This document shows, one piece after another, positions 1 through 13,139 of a stretch of DNA of 23,042 nucleotides. Below the pieces are notes generated by a model. That model worked only from the letters and a program-made list of their open reading frames with translations. It had not been told where the DNA came from and did no database searches. The stretch spans positions 1 to 23,042 of the forward strand of contig NZ_JXTE01000095.1 in the NCBI RefSeq assembly GCF_000972385.1. The letters are read 5' to 3'. This stretch comes from Streptomyces sp. WM6386 (lineage in GTDB: Bacteria; Actinomycetota; Actinomycetes; Streptomycetales; Streptomycetaceae). Numbering within the stretch: position 1 is the stretch's first letter; every line of letters begins with the position of its first letter. The position numbers were made by a program, and so were the translations under genes.

Positions 1-1
1 T

Positions 2-280
2 GTGATCTTCCACCGGATGTACCCGGTGTCCGTCGACCGCACGATCGTCGAGTGCGACTGGCTCTACCTCCCGCACGTCGTCGAGAGCGGCAAGGACGTC
101 AGCCGGTCCGTGGAACTCTTCGACCGGGTCAACCGGCAGGACTTCGACGCGTGCGAGCGCACCCAGCCCGGGATGAGTTCCCGGATGTACGCCAAGGGTG
201 GCGTACTGGTCCCCAGCGAGCACCACATCGGCGAGTTCCACACCTGGGTGAACGAGCGTCTGGGTACGTCGCTGGGGTGA
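2..280 (+). CDS. Rieske aromatic-ring-hydroxylating-type oxygenase alpha subunit, C-terminal fragment (glycine betaine monooxygenase-like)
   Basis: This is the 3' end of a gene entering from the left; the frame is open from base 2, so its first GTG is not a real start. The 92 residues contain the segment NRQDFDACERTQPGMSS and then GGVLVPSEHHIGEFHTWV. I recognise this as the C-terminus of the catalytic subunit of GbcA-like glycine betaine or stachydrine Rieske oxygenases, where an Asp in the first segment is the likely third ligand of the mononuclear iron. The family converts glycine betaine to dimethylglycine plus formaldehyde and needs a separate reductase. The Rieske cluster domain lies outside the window. 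It is a different gene from the Rieske N-terminus at the right edge, so the locus carries two. The stop is one base from the stop of the convergent iclR gene. The substrate could be another quaternary amine. Confidence 0.8.
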   Translation: MIFHRMYPVSVDRTIVECDWLYLPHVVESGKDVSRSVELFDRVNRQDFDACERTQPGMSSRMYAKGGVLVPSEHHIGEFHTWVNERLGTSLG

Positions 281-281
281 C

Positions 282-1079
282 TCAGCCCAGGTAACCCATC
301 CGGTGACTGATCTCCTCGGCGCCCTTGAGGAGCACCGGGGAGACCTCGTGCAGCCGCTCCTCGGTGAAGCGGTACGCGGGTCCGGAGGCGCTGAGCGCGG
401 CGATGACCTCGCCGTCGCGGTTGCGGACCGGGGCGGCCATGGCGTGCAGGCCGATCTCCAGCTCCTCGAGGGTGAAGGCGTAGCCGCGCTCCCTCGCGTC
501 GGCCAGGTTCTTCTCGAGCTTCGTCTTCGCGGTGATGGTCCGCGCGGTGACCTTCTTCATGCCGGTCTCGGTCAGCAGCGTCGTGCGCGCCTTGGTCGGC
601 ATGTGGGCCAGCAGGATCTTGCCGCTGGACGTGGCGTGCAGCGGGGTCAACTGGCCGACCCAGTTGTGCGCGGTGATGGCCCCCGGACCGCGCACCTGGT
701 ACAGGTTGATCGCGTAGTGCTCCTGCATGACCGCGATGTTGACGGTCTCGCCGATCTCCTCGGCGAGCCGCTCGCAGATCGGGCGGCCCTGCTGGGTGAT
801 GTCGATACGCCCGGTTACCGCGCCGGCCAGCCGCACGATGCCGAAGCCGAGGCGGTACTTGCCGCGTTCGCCCGCCTGTTCCACCAGACCGCGCGCCTCC
901 AGGGCGCCGAGCAGGCGGAACGCGGTGGACTTGTGCACGTCGATCTCGCCCGCCACCTCACTGACGCCCGCCTCGCCACGCTGAGCAAGGATCTCCAGGA
1001 CGCTGATGGCGCGGTCCACGGACTGCACGCCGCCGGCTTGTGAATTCGACGTTTCTGTGTCAGTGCTGTAGTTGCTCAC
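282..1079 (-). CDS. IclR-family transcriptional regulator, copy 1
   Basis: The 265-residue protein has an N-terminal winged helix-turn-helix (about residues 18-75, with GVSEVAGEIDVHKSTAFRLL) and a C-terminal IclR effector domain (about 90-262, with HATSSGKILLAH and ALSASGPAYRF). The frame stays open upstream to 1160, but I chose GTG at 1079-1077. The resulting protein aligns without gaps with the second IclR at 19156-19953 (about 79 percent identical by hand count), which starts with ATG at the same place. No Shine-Dalgarno sequence precedes this start. A TATAGT hexamer ends 6 nt before it, which suggests a leaderless mRNA. The gene is divergent from the choline dehydrogenase-like gene and convergent with the Rieske fragment. 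Its likely role is control of the betaine/C1 regulon through the 17-bp dyads described here. The effector is unknown; IclR proteins can repress or activate. Confidence 0.93.
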   Translation of the reverse strand: MSNYSTDTETSNSQAGGVQSVDRAISVLEILAQRGEAGVSEVAGEIDVHKSTAFRLLGALEARGLVEQAGERGKYRLGFGIVRLAGAVTGRIDITQQGRPICERLAEEIGETVNIAVMQEHYAINLYQVRGPGAITAHNWVGQLTPLHATSSGKILLAHMPTKARTTLLTETGMKKVTARTITAKTKLEKNLADARERGYAFTLEELEIGLHAMAAPVRNRDGEVIAALSASGPAYRFTEERLHEVSPVLLKGAEEISHRMGYLG

Positions 1080-1106
1080 AGTGAAACTATACGCGTAGTA
1101 AACAAC
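1071..1106 (-). promoter_or_regulatory. Degenerate tandem operator and leaderless-type promoter of iclR copy 1
   Basis: Two degenerate copies of the locus dyad lie in the 19-bp register at 1071-1087 and 1090-1106. The first matches GTTGCG/CGCAAC at 9 of 12 arm positions and covers the GTG start. The second matches at 7 of 12. A minus-strand TATAGT (1091-1086) is followed by 6 nt and then GTG, the spacing expected of a leaderless transcript. A possible -35 TTGCAG lies 19 nt further upstream. Self-regulation is inferred from operator placement. Confidence 0.5.
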
Positions 1107-1144
1107 GCGACTGCAAGTAACGGCACCGAAACAAGGTCCCGGAA

Positions 1145-1180
1145 GTTGCGCCGTTCGCAACCTGGTGCGTATAACGCTAC
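1145..1180 (+). promoter_or_regulatory. Tandem IclR-type operator over the betA promoter
   Basis: GTTGCG-CCGTT-CGCAAC at 1145-1161 is a perfect 6-5-6 inverted repeat. Two bases later comes GGTGCG-TATAA-CGCTAC at 1164-1180, matching the consensus at 10 of 12 arm positions. TTGCGC (1146-1151) and TATAAC (1170-1175), separated by 18 nt, could be the -35 and -10 of the promoter, in which case the operators cover the whole core promoter. The site lies between the divergent iclR and betA starts, so it may act on both. Confidence 0.75.
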
Positions 1181-1228
1181 GGCGCTAGCATGCCTCGCAT
1201 ATCTACGGCGCGAGCGAGACGAGGCACC

Positions 1229-2899
1229 ATGGCTCCCCTGCAATACGACTTCGTCATCGTCGGCGGCGGATCGGCCGGCAGCGCACTGGCGAACAGGCTC
1301 TCCGCGGACCCGGCGAACCAGGTGCTGGTCCTGGAGGCCGGCCGGTCCGACTACCCGTGGGACGTCTTCATCCAGATGCCCGCGGCGCTGACGTATCCCA
1401 TCGGCAGCCGGTTCTACGACTGGAAGTACGAGTCCGAGCCCGAGCCCCACATGGGCGGCCGCCGCGTCTACCACGCCCGCGGCAAGGTGCTGGGCGGCTC
1501 CAGCAGCATCAACGGCATGATCTTCCAGCGCGGCAACCCCCTGGACTACGAACGCTGGGCGGCCGACCCCGGCATGGAGACCTGGGACTACGCGCACTGT
1601 CTGCCGTACTTCCGGCGGATGGAGAACTGTCTCGCCGCCGACCCGGACGACGAGTTCCGCGGCCACGACGGCCCCCTCGTCCTCGAACGCGGCCCCGCCA
1701 CCAACCCCCTCTTCACCGCCTTCCAGAAGGCCACCGAGGAGGCCGGCTACGCCCCCACGGACGACGTCAACGGCTACCGGCAGGAAGGCTTCGCCAAGTT
1801 CGACCGCAACGTCCACCGCGGACGCCGGCTGTCCGCCTCCAAGGCGTACCTCAAGCCGGTGCGCAAGCGCCCCAACCTCACCGTCAAGACCCGCGCCCTG
1901 GTCACCCGCGTCCTCTTCGAGGGCAAGAAGGCCGTCGGCGTCGAGTACCAGCGGGGCAAGGGCGCTCCCCAGCAGGTCCGTGCCAGGGAAGTCATCCTGT
2001 GCGGCGGCGCCATCAACTCCCCGCAGCTGCTCCAGCTCTCCGGCATCGGAAACGCCGAGGAACTGCGCGCCCTCGGCATCGACGTCGTCCACGACCTCCC
2101 GGGCGTCGGCGAGAACATGCAGGACCACCTGGAGGTGTACATCCAGTACGCCTGCAAGCAGCCCGTCTCCATGCAGCCCTACCTGGCGAAGTGGCGCGCC
2201 CCCTTCATCGGCCTGCAGTGGCTCTTCCGCAAGGGACCGGCCGCCACCAACCACTTCGAGGCCGGCGGCTTCGCCCGCAGCAACGAGGACGTGGCCTACC
2301 CCAACCTGATGTTCCACTTCCTGCCGATCGCGGTCCGCTACGACGGCTCCGTGCCCGCGGGCGGCCACGGCTACCAGGTGCACGTCGGGCCCATGTACTC
2401 CGACGCCATCGGCTCGGTGAAGCTCAAGAGCAAGGACCCGCGCGAGCACCCGGCCCTGCGCTTCAACTACCTCTCCACCGAGCAGGACCGCCGCGAGTGG
2501 GTCGAGGCGATCCGGGTGGCCCGCAAGCTGCTCAACCAGCCCGCGCTCGCCCCCTTCAACGACGGGGAGGTCTCGCCCGGACCGTCGGTGGAGAGCGACG
2601 AGGAGATCCTCGCCTGGGTCGCCAAGGACGGCGAGACCGCGCTGCACCCGTCCTGCACCTGCAAGATGGGCACCGACGAGATGTCCGTCGTCGACCCCAC
2701 GAGCATGCGCGTGCACGGCGTGGAGGGCCTGCGGGTCGTCGACGCGTCGGTGATGCCGTACGTCACCAACGGCAACATCTACGCCCCCGTGATGATGGTC
2801 GCCGAGAAGGCCGCCGACCTGATCCTCGGCAAGGAGCCGCTCGCGCCCTCGAAGGCCGCGTTCTACCGCCACCGCGACGCCCAGAAGCAGGCGGGATAG
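1229..2899 (+). CDS. betA: GMC-family FAD oxidoreductase, probable choline dehydrogenase
   Basis: The 556-residue product has the FAD-binding VGGGSAGSA near residues 11-19 and GMC signature 1 around [20 protein letters not shown]. Signature 2 is [16 protein letters not shown]. The C-terminal catalytic pair is likely His473 in HPSCTCKMG and Asn516 in [10 protein letters not shown]. Length and motifs match bacterial choline dehydrogenase (BetA), which oxidises choline to betaine aldehyde, often on to betaine. An in-frame ATG exists at 1190. I prefer ATG 1229, which has a purine-rich GAGACGAGG just upstream and starts the protein seven residues before the FAD-binding strand, as is usual in the family. 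The MTHFR-like gene follows after 3 nt, so the two are probably translationally coupled. A different primary alcohol substrate is possible, but betB and betaine catabolic genes nearby favour choline. Confidence 0.85.
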   Translation: MAPLQYDFVIVGGGSAGSALANRLSADPANQVLVLEAGRSDYPWDVFIQMPAALTYPIGSRFYDWKYESEPEPHMGGRRVYHARGKVLGGSSSINGMIFQRGNPLDYERWAADPGMETWDYAHCLPYFRRMENCLAADPDDEFRGHDGPLVLERGPATNPLFTAFQKATEEAGYAPTDDVNGYRQEGFAKFDRNVHRGRRLSASKAYLKPVRKRPNLTVKTRALVTRVLFEGKKAVGVEYQRGKGAPQQVRAREVILCGGAINSPQLLQLSGIGNAEELRALGIDVVHDLPGVGENMQDHLEVYIQYACKQPVSMQPYLAKWRAPFIGLQWLFRKGPAATNHFEAGGFARSNEDVAYPNLMFHFLPIAVRYDGSVPAGGHGYQVHVGPMYSDAIGSVKLKSKDPREHPALRFNYLSTEQDRREWVEAIRVARKLLNQPALAPFNDGEVSPGPSVESDEEILAWVAKDGETALHPSCTCKMGTDEMSVVDPTSMRVHGVEGLRVVDASVMPYVTNGNIYAPVMMVAEKAADLILGKEPLAPSKAAFYRHRDAQKQAG

Positions 2900-2902
2900 A
2901 CG

Positions 2903-3739
2903 TTGACCGCCACAGGGCTACGGACGCTGCTGGACAGCGTCCGCTACGAGGTGCTGCCCGCCAAGGCGACCGAGGACAAGGTCCTCGCCCATGTGCCGCG
3001 CGACGTCGTCATCACCGTGACGGCGTCGCCGGTCAAGGGCCTGGAACCGACGCTCGCCCTGACCGAGCGGCTCGCGACGCACGGCTACCGCGTGGTCCCG
3101 CACGTGCCCGCGCGGCTGCTGCGCGACGAGGTCCACCTGAAAGAGGTCGCCGACCGGCTGCGTGAGTCAGGGGTCGACGACGTCTTCGTCCCGGCCGGAG
3201 ACTCCGATCCGCCCGCCGGCGCCTACGAGGGCGCGCTGCCGGTGCTGCGCGCACTGAGCGAGCTGGGCAGTCCGTTCGCGCGGGTCGGCGTCACCGGGTA
3301 TCCCGAGAGCCATCCCCTCATCCACGACGACGTCACCATCCAGTCGATGTGGGACAAGCGCGAGCACGCCACGTACGTCGTGAGCAACCTCTGCTTCGAT
3401 CCGCGGGTCCTGGGGGAGTGGATCGCCCGGCTGCGGCGCCGGGACGTCACCCTGCCCGTCCATGTGGGCGTCGCCGGGCCCGTGCAGCGGGCCAAGCTGC
3501 TGGCCATGGCGACGAAGATCGGAGTGGGGGAGTCGACGCGCTTCCTGACGAAACACGCCTCGTGGTTCGTACGGTTCGCGGCACCCGGCGGGTACGCGCC
3601 CGAACGGCTGCTGACCCGGGCCGAAGGGGCCCTCACCGCGCCCTCGGCGGGCGTGGCCGGTCTGCACCTGTTCACCTTCAACCAGATCGCCGAGACGGAG
3701 CGGTGGCGTCGCGAGCTGTGGGACCGGCTGGGCGGCTGA
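2903..3739 (+). CDS. Methylenetetrahydrofolate reductase-like protein
   Basis: This 278-residue soluble protein resembles the MTHFR TIM-barrel family. It has RYEVLPAK near the N-terminus, then TVTASPVKGLEPTL, VVPHVPARLLRDEVH, VPAGDSDPPAGAYE and GVTGYPESHPL, with LHLFTFNQI near the C-terminus. Start TTG at 2903 lies 3 nt after the betA stop; starting at the next in-frame GTG (2951) would remove the conserved RYEVLP. The family reduces 5,10-methylene-THF to 5-methyl-THF using flavin. Methylene-THF is the product of the dimethylglycine and sarcosine oxidases encoded downstream, so this protein could send recovered methyl groups to methionine synthesis. Whether it keeps reductase activity or has a changed role cannot be judged from the sequence. 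Confidence 0.8.
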   Translation: MTATGLRTLLDSVRYEVLPAKATEDKVLAHVPRDVVITVTASPVKGLEPTLALTERLATHGYRVVPHVPARLLRDEVHLKEVADRLRESGVDDVFVPAGDSDPPAGAYEGALPVLRALSELGSPFARVGVTGYPESHPLIHDDVTIQSMWDKREHATYVVSNLCFDPRVLGEWIARLRRRDVTLPVHVGVAGPVQRAKLLAMATKIGVGESTRFLTKHASWFVRFAAPGGYAPERLLTRAEGALTAPSAGVAGLHLFTFNQIAETERWRRELWDRLGG

Positions 3740-3753
3740 ACGACGCGTATACA

Positions 3754-3790
3754 AAGGGGGGCGGGGCCGCAATCCGGCCCCGCCCCCCTT
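3754..3790. terminator. Bidirectional hairpin between the MTHFR-like gene and purU1
   Basis: A perfect inverted repeat has 16-bp arms (3754-3769 and 3775-3790) and a 5-nt loop. The stem is GC-rich with AA/TT at the outer ends. It lies 14 bp after the plus-strand stop and 9 bp from the minus-strand purU stop, as expected for a shared terminator of convergent genes. Confidence 0.85.
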
Positions 3791-3799
3791 GTCGGCTGC

Positions 3800-4672
3800 T
3801 CAGCGGAAGACCACCGTGCGGTTGTCGTCCACCATCACCCGGCTCTCGCTGTGCCACTTCACCGCGTGTGCGAGGACCTGTGCCTCCACGTCGCGTCCGA
3901 CCGTGACCAGGTCGCCGGGGTCGAGGGAGTGGTCCACCCGGATCACGTCCTGCTCGATGATCTGACCCTCGTCCAGGTCCGAGGTCACATAGTGCGCCGT
4001 CGCGCCGACCAGCTTCACTCCGCGCTGGTAGGCCTGGTCGTAGGGCCGGGCCCCCTTGAAACTGGGGAGGAAGGAGTGGTGGATGTTGATGGCGCGGCCC
4101 TCGAGCTGCTTGCACAGGTCGTCGGAGAGGATCTGCATGTACCGGGCCAGCACGACCAGGTCGATGTCCAGGTCGCGCACCAGCTCCAGCAGGCGCGCCT
4201 CGGCCTGGTCCTTGGTGTCCCGGGTGACCGGGACGTGGTGGAAGGGGATGCCGTAGGTCTCCGCGAGCCCCTCGAAGTCCCGGTGATTGGATACGATCGC
4301 GGGGATCTCGATGTTGAGGGCGCCGGTGCGCTTGCGGAACAGCAGGTCGTTGAGGCAGTGGCCGAACTTGGACACCATGATCAGCGTCCGGGTCGGTGTC
4401 GACGCGTCGCTCAGCGCCCAGGTGATCCCGTAGGCCTGGGCGACCGGACCGAACCGGTAACGCAGATGTTCCAGATCTGCGTTCGGATCGGAAACGTCGA
4501 AGTGGACCCTCATGAAGAACCGGCCCTGAAGTCGGTTGTCGAACTGCTGGCTTTCCAGGATGTTTCCGGAGTTCCTGACGAGAAAGCCGCTCACGGCATG
4601 GACCAGTCCGGCGCTGTCGGGACACGAGAGGGTCAGGACGTACTCACGGCCTGGTTGTGGACGAGGGGACAT
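3800..4672 (-). CDS. purU: Formyltetrahydrofolate deformylase, copy 1
   Basis: This 290-residue protein has an N-terminal ACT domain (about 10-85) and a C-terminal formyltransferase-fold hydrolase domain. The catalytic triad positions appear as Asn196 and His198 in INIHHSFLPSF and Asp234 in DLDEGQII. PurU hydrolyses 10-formyl-THF to formate and THF. I chose ATG 4672 because GGAGG lies 6 nt upstream (4683-4679) and because the paralogue at 20074-20946 starts identically with MSPRPQPGRE; the frame is open to 4705. The two copies align without gaps at about 81 percent identity by hand count. In this locus it would finish the route methylene-THF to formyl-THF to formate, regenerating THF during rapid demethylation. 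The promoter carries the tandem dyads. Confidence 0.95.
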   Translation of the reverse strand: MSPRPQPGREYVLTLSCPDSAGLVHAVSGFLVRNSGNILESQQFDNRLQGRFFMRVHFDVSDPNADLEHLRYRFGPVAQAYGITWALSDASTPTRTLIMVSKFGHCLNDLLFRKRTGALNIEIPAIVSNHRDFEGLAETYGIPFHHVPVTRDTKDQAEARLLELVRDLDIDLVVLARYMQILSDDLCKQLEGRAINIHHSFLPSFKGARPYDQAYQRGVKLVGATAHYVTSDLDEGQIIEQDVIRVDHSLDPGDLVTVGRDVEAQVLAHAVKWHSESRVMVDDNRTVVFR

Positions 4673-4686
4673 ATGCGGCCTCCGTT

Positions 4687-4751
4687 GATGCGTATTGCAC
4701 AACAAGGTGAGCGATACGCAACATGGTCGGCTCGGCGCGGCCCGCGGTCAA
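4687..4751 (-). promoter_or_regulatory. Promoter and tandem operator of purU1
   Basis: Reading the minus strand, TTGACC (4751-4746) is followed by 17 nt and GACCAT (4728-4723), a plausible -35/-10 pair. Two dyads start immediately after it: 4722-4706 (plus-strand form GGTGAG-CGATA-CGCAAC, 10 of 12) and 4703-4687 (GATGCG-TATTG-CACAAC, 10 of 12), 19 bp apart. This puts the operators over and just after the start of transcription. TTGCGT-N18-CAATAC inside the operators is an alternative promoter reading. Confidence 0.7.
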
Positions 4752-4800
4752 GGGTGGTCGGGCAAGTGGTCTCAAGGTGAGAACGGCATCGGTGAACCCC

Positions 4801-4865
4801 TTGACGTCTGTCCGGACATTCGCCACTGTGTTCCACCACAAGCAATTGGGTGCATGATGCGCAAC
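4801..4865 (+). promoter_or_regulatory. Promoter and tandem operator of the betB-proVWX operon
   Basis: TTGACG (4801-4806), 17 nt and CACTGT (4824-4829) form a plausible core promoter. Dyads follow directly at 4830-4846 (GTTCCA-CCACA-AGCAAT, 8 of 12) and 4849-4865 (GGTGCA-TGATG-CGCAAC, 10 of 12) in the same 19-bp register as at the other promoters. The betB start lies 26 nt after the second dyad. Confidence 0.65.
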
Positions 4866-4890
4866 GAATTTCTGTTGAAAGGCTCGGCGC

Positions 4891-7465
<2,575 letters not shown>

Positions 7466-7466
<1 letters not shown>

Positions 7467-9466
7467 TGACCGTCGTCATGGAGAAACCGGAGAAGACCGG
7501 GGTCGCGGAGGAGCCGACGCCCGTCAAACCCGTGCGCAGGGTCAGCCGGTCCATGGTGATCGCCGCGATCCTCGTCGTCTGGCTGGTGCTCTTCGCCGTG
7601 CTGCGCGGCAAGCAGACCCTCACCCTGGCAGCGGCCGACCTGACCGATCTGCACCGGTGGTTCAACGACGTCAACGACTCGATCGGCGCGAACCGCAACT
7701 CCAACCCGCTCTTCCTGTACTTCTTCAACGAGATCCGCCTGGTCATCGACAACGTGGTGACCTTCGTACAGGAGCTGATCTCCCAGCCGACGGGCGACCG
7801 TCCCGTCCCGCAGATCGGCTGGCTCGGCGTCGTCGGCATCGTGGGCTTCGGCTCCTGGGCCGTCGGCAACTGGCGGGTCGCGCTCCTCGCGGTGGCCGGC
7901 TTCACCTTCCTGGGCCTGCAGGGCCTGTGGCAGGAGAGCATGGACACCCTGGCGCTCACCGTCTCCGCGGTCTTCGTGGCGCTGCTCTTCGCGATCCCGC
8001 TGGGCGTGTGGGCAGGGCTGTCCGACCGGTTCAACCGGATCGTGACGCCCTTCCTGGACCTCATGCAGACGATGCCGACCTTCGTCTACCTGGCCCCGCT
8101 GACCCTGTTCTTCCAGATCGGCCCGGCCTCGGCCAATCTCGCCACGCTGATCTACGCGGCGCCGCCGACGATCCGCATCACCGCGCACGCCATCCGCTCC
8201 GTGCCGCACACCACGGTCGAGGCGGCCGACTCGCTCGGCGCCACCCGGCGGCAGTCCCTGACGAAGGTGCTGCTGCCGATGTCCAAGCGGACCGTGGTGA
8301 TGGGCGTGAACCAGACCATCATGGCCGCCCTGGCCATGGTGACCATCGCCGCCCTGATCGACGCGCCCGGCCTGGGCCAGACCGTCCTGCAGGCACTCCA
8401 GTCGCTGGATGTCGGCACCGCCTTCAACGCGGGCCTGGCCATCGTCGTCCTGGCGATCGTGCTGGACCGCGTCACCACCGCGGCGAGCACCCGCGCGGAG
8501 GCGGCACGGCGCTCGAAGAACCGCTTCGTGGCCTGGCGGCGCCCGCTGCTGGGCGCGGGCGCAGCGGTCACGGCGGTCCTGGTCTATCTCTCGCACACCT
8601 ATCTGTGGGCGGCGGAGTTCCCCGGCGAGGGAGGCACGGGCAGTGCCATCCGCAGCGGGGCGGACAACGTGACCACCTGGGCGCAGGACAACCTGTCGGG
8701 TCTGACCAACGCGTTCCGGGACGCCATCACCAACGGCCTGCTCAACCCGTTCCAGTCGCTGCTCACGGACTCCCCGTGGTGGCTCGTCGGAGCCGCCCTG
8801 ATCGGGATCGGCGTCGTCCTGGGCGGCGTGCGCGCCGGCGTCACCACGGCGGTGTGTGTGGGGCTGCTCGTCGGCACCGGTGTGTGGTCGGACAGCATGA
8901 CGACCCTGGCGTCGACCGCCGTCGCCACGGTGCTCGTGATGCTCTTCGGCATCTGCTTCGGCGTCTGGATGGGGCGCAGCGCCATGGCGGACCGGCTGTT
9001 GCGGCCCACGCTGGACGCGGCACAGGTCATGCCGCCGTTCGTCTATCTCGTCCCGTTCCTCGCGTTGTTCGGCGCGACCCGCTTCACCGCGATCGTCGCG
9101 GCCGTCGTCTACGCGGCGCCCGTCGCGATGAAGATCATCGCGGACGGCGTGCGGAACGTGCCCGCCACCACCGTGGAGGCGGCCACTTCCGCCGGGTGCA
9201 ACACCTGGCAGATCATCACCAAGGTCCAGCTGCCGATGGCACGCAGCGCTCTGACCCTCGCGACCAACCAGGGTCTGATCTACGTGCTGTCGATGGTCGT
9301 GGTGGGCGGCCTGGTGGGCGCGGGAGCGCTCGGCTACGACGTCGTGGCCGGATTCTCGCAGGGACAGCTTTACGGGAAGGGGCTCGCCGCGGGGCTCGCC
9401 ATCGTCCTTCTCGGTGTCATGTTCGACCGGATCACTCAGGCAGCGGCTCGCCGCACCTCCGCATAA
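7466..9466 (+). CDS. proW: Glycine betaine/choline ABC importer, fused double permease
   Basis: At 666 residues this is about twice the usual ProW length. Two binding-protein-dependent permease domains lie in tandem. The first has its coupling (EAA) loop near residue 250, TVEAADSLGATRRQ, followed by KVLLPM. The second has it near residue 568, TVEAATSAGCNTWQ, followed by KVQLPM. Each domain also has the preceding MQTMPTFVYLAPL or AQVMPPFVYLVPF motif. Both halves are rich in hydrophobic membrane segments. The fusion supplies both membrane halves of the transporter in one chain, where most ProW-type systems use a homodimer. The ATG overlaps the proV stop by one base, and the lipoprotein gene follows after 13 nt. 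Confidence 0.9.
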
Positions 9467-9479
9467 GGAGCACCACACC

Positions 9480-10439
9480 ATGGCAAGACATTGGCGGGCC
9501 GGCGCGGCCGGCGTGGCGATACTCGGCCTCACCCTCACGGCCTGCGGCGGCGCGAAGGTCGGCGACGACTCCGCGGCGGCCGGTGAGTCGGGCAAGTGCG
9601 GCACCTTCAACCTCGCGGTCAACCCGTGGGTGGGCTACGAGGCGGACGCGGCCGTGGTCGCCTACGTCGCGGAGAACGACCTCGGCTGCAAGGTCAACTC
9701 GAAGGACCTGAAGGAAGAGATCGCCTGGCAGGGCTTCGGGACCGGCGAGGTCGACACCGTCCTGGAGAACTGGGGCCACCCCGACCTGAAGAAGAAGTAC
9801 ATCACCGACCAGAAGACCGCCCTGGAGGCCGGCTCGACCGGCAACAAGGGCATCATCGGCTGGTACGTGCCGCCGTGGCTGGCCAAGGCGCACCCCGACA
9901 TCCTCGACTACAAGAACCTCAACAAGTACGCGTCGAAGTTCAAGACCTCCGAGTCGGGCGGCAAGGGCCAGCTCCTCGACGGTGACCCGTCGTACGTCAC
10001 CAACGACGAGGCCCTGGTGAAGAACCTGAAGCTGGACTTCAAGGTGGTGTACGCGGGCAGCGAGACCGCGCTCATCCAGGCCTTCCGCAAGGCGGAGAAG
10101 AACAAGGAATGGGTGATCGGCTACTTCTACGAGCCGCAGTGGTTCCTGTCCGAGGTGCCGCTGAAGAAGGTCGGGCTGCCCGCCTACAAGGACGGCTGCG
10201 ACGCCGACGCGGAGAAGGTCGCCTGCGACTACCCCGTGTACGACCTCGACAAGATCGTCAGTGCCAAGTTCGCCAAGTCCGGCAGTCCCGCCTATGACCT
10301 GGTGAAGAACTTCAACTGGACCAACGACGACCAGAACGTCGTGGCGAGGTACATCGCGGTCGACAAGATGACCCCCGAGGCGGCCGCCAAGAAGTGGGTC
10401 GAGGCCAACCGCGACAAGGTGGACGCCTGGCTCAAGTAG
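9480..10439 (+). CDS. proX: Glycine betaine/choline-binding lipoprotein (ProX/OpuAC-like)
   Basis: The 319-residue protein starts with a lipoprotein signal: basic MARHWR, a hydrophobic stretch, and lipobox LTAC with the lipidated Cys at 22. The mature part has NLAVNPWVGYEADAA, a segment typical of OpuAC-family quaternary-amine binding proteins. WQGFGTGEVDTVLENWG and VIGYFYEPQWFL supply aromatic residues of the kind that form the cation box. The protein would be membrane-anchored outside the cell and deliver substrate to the double permease. The ATG is preceded by AAGGAG 10 nt upstream, overlapping the proW stop. A strong hairpin follows. Choline versus betaine preference cannot be read from the sequence. 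Confidence 0.93.
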   Translation: MARHWRAGAAGVAILGLTLTACGGAKVGDDSAAAGESGKCGTFNLAVNPWVGYEADAAVVAYVAENDLGCKVNSKDLKEEIAWQGFGTGEVDTVLENWGHPDLKKKYITDQKTALEAGSTGNKGIIGWYVPPWLAKAHPDILDYKNLNKYASKFKTSESGGKGQLLDGDPSYVTNDEALVKNLKLDFKVVYAGSETALIQAFRKAEKNKEWVIGYFYEPQWFLSEVPLKKVGLPAYKDGCDADAEKVACDYPVYDLDKIVSAKFAKSGSPAYDLVKNFNWTNDDQNVVARYIAVDKMTPEAAAKKWVEANRDKVDAWLK

Positions 10440-10473
10440 CCCCGGCGGACCAGAAGTCGAAGACCGGTCGAAC

Positions 10474-10520
10474 ATGCCCGGTGGACGGTGCGCACCCCGC
10501 GCGCACCGTCCACCGGGCAT
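10474..10520. terminator. Hairpin terminator after proX
   Basis: A perfect inverted repeat has 20-bp arms (10474-10493 and 10501-10520) and a 7-nt loop, 34 bp after the proX stop. There is no T-run, which is common for Streptomyces terminators. It separates the transport operon from the demethylation operon. Confidence 0.85.
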
Positions 10521-10558
10521 TGCCGTGTCGCCCCCGGTTTTCCGAGGTCCCGACCCCC

Positions 10559-13103
<2,545 letters not shown>

Positions 13104-13139
13104 CCTGCCGCGTCGGCTTCGACAGAAGGAGCACAGCCG

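Noticed and set aside
1080..1160. Upstream extension of iclR1 to the ATG at 1160
   Set aside because: The extension runs through the divergent promoter and operators, has no counterpart in iclR2, and lacks a ribosome binding site.
1190..1228. ATG 1190 as the betA start
   Set aside because: It adds 13 residues ([13 protein letters not shown]) not expected in the GMC family, and the later ATG 1229 has the better purine-rich site.
1076..2872. Minus-strand open frame opposite betA, and similar large frames such as 4633-6405 and 12255-13742
   Set aside because: All mirror genes with clear family motifs on the other strand and show no motifs of their own.
4673..4705. ATG 4705 (and likewise 21030) as purU starts
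   Set aside because: Both would extend through the operators. The two copies agree only from MSPRPQPGRE onward, and GGAGG lies directly before those ATGs.
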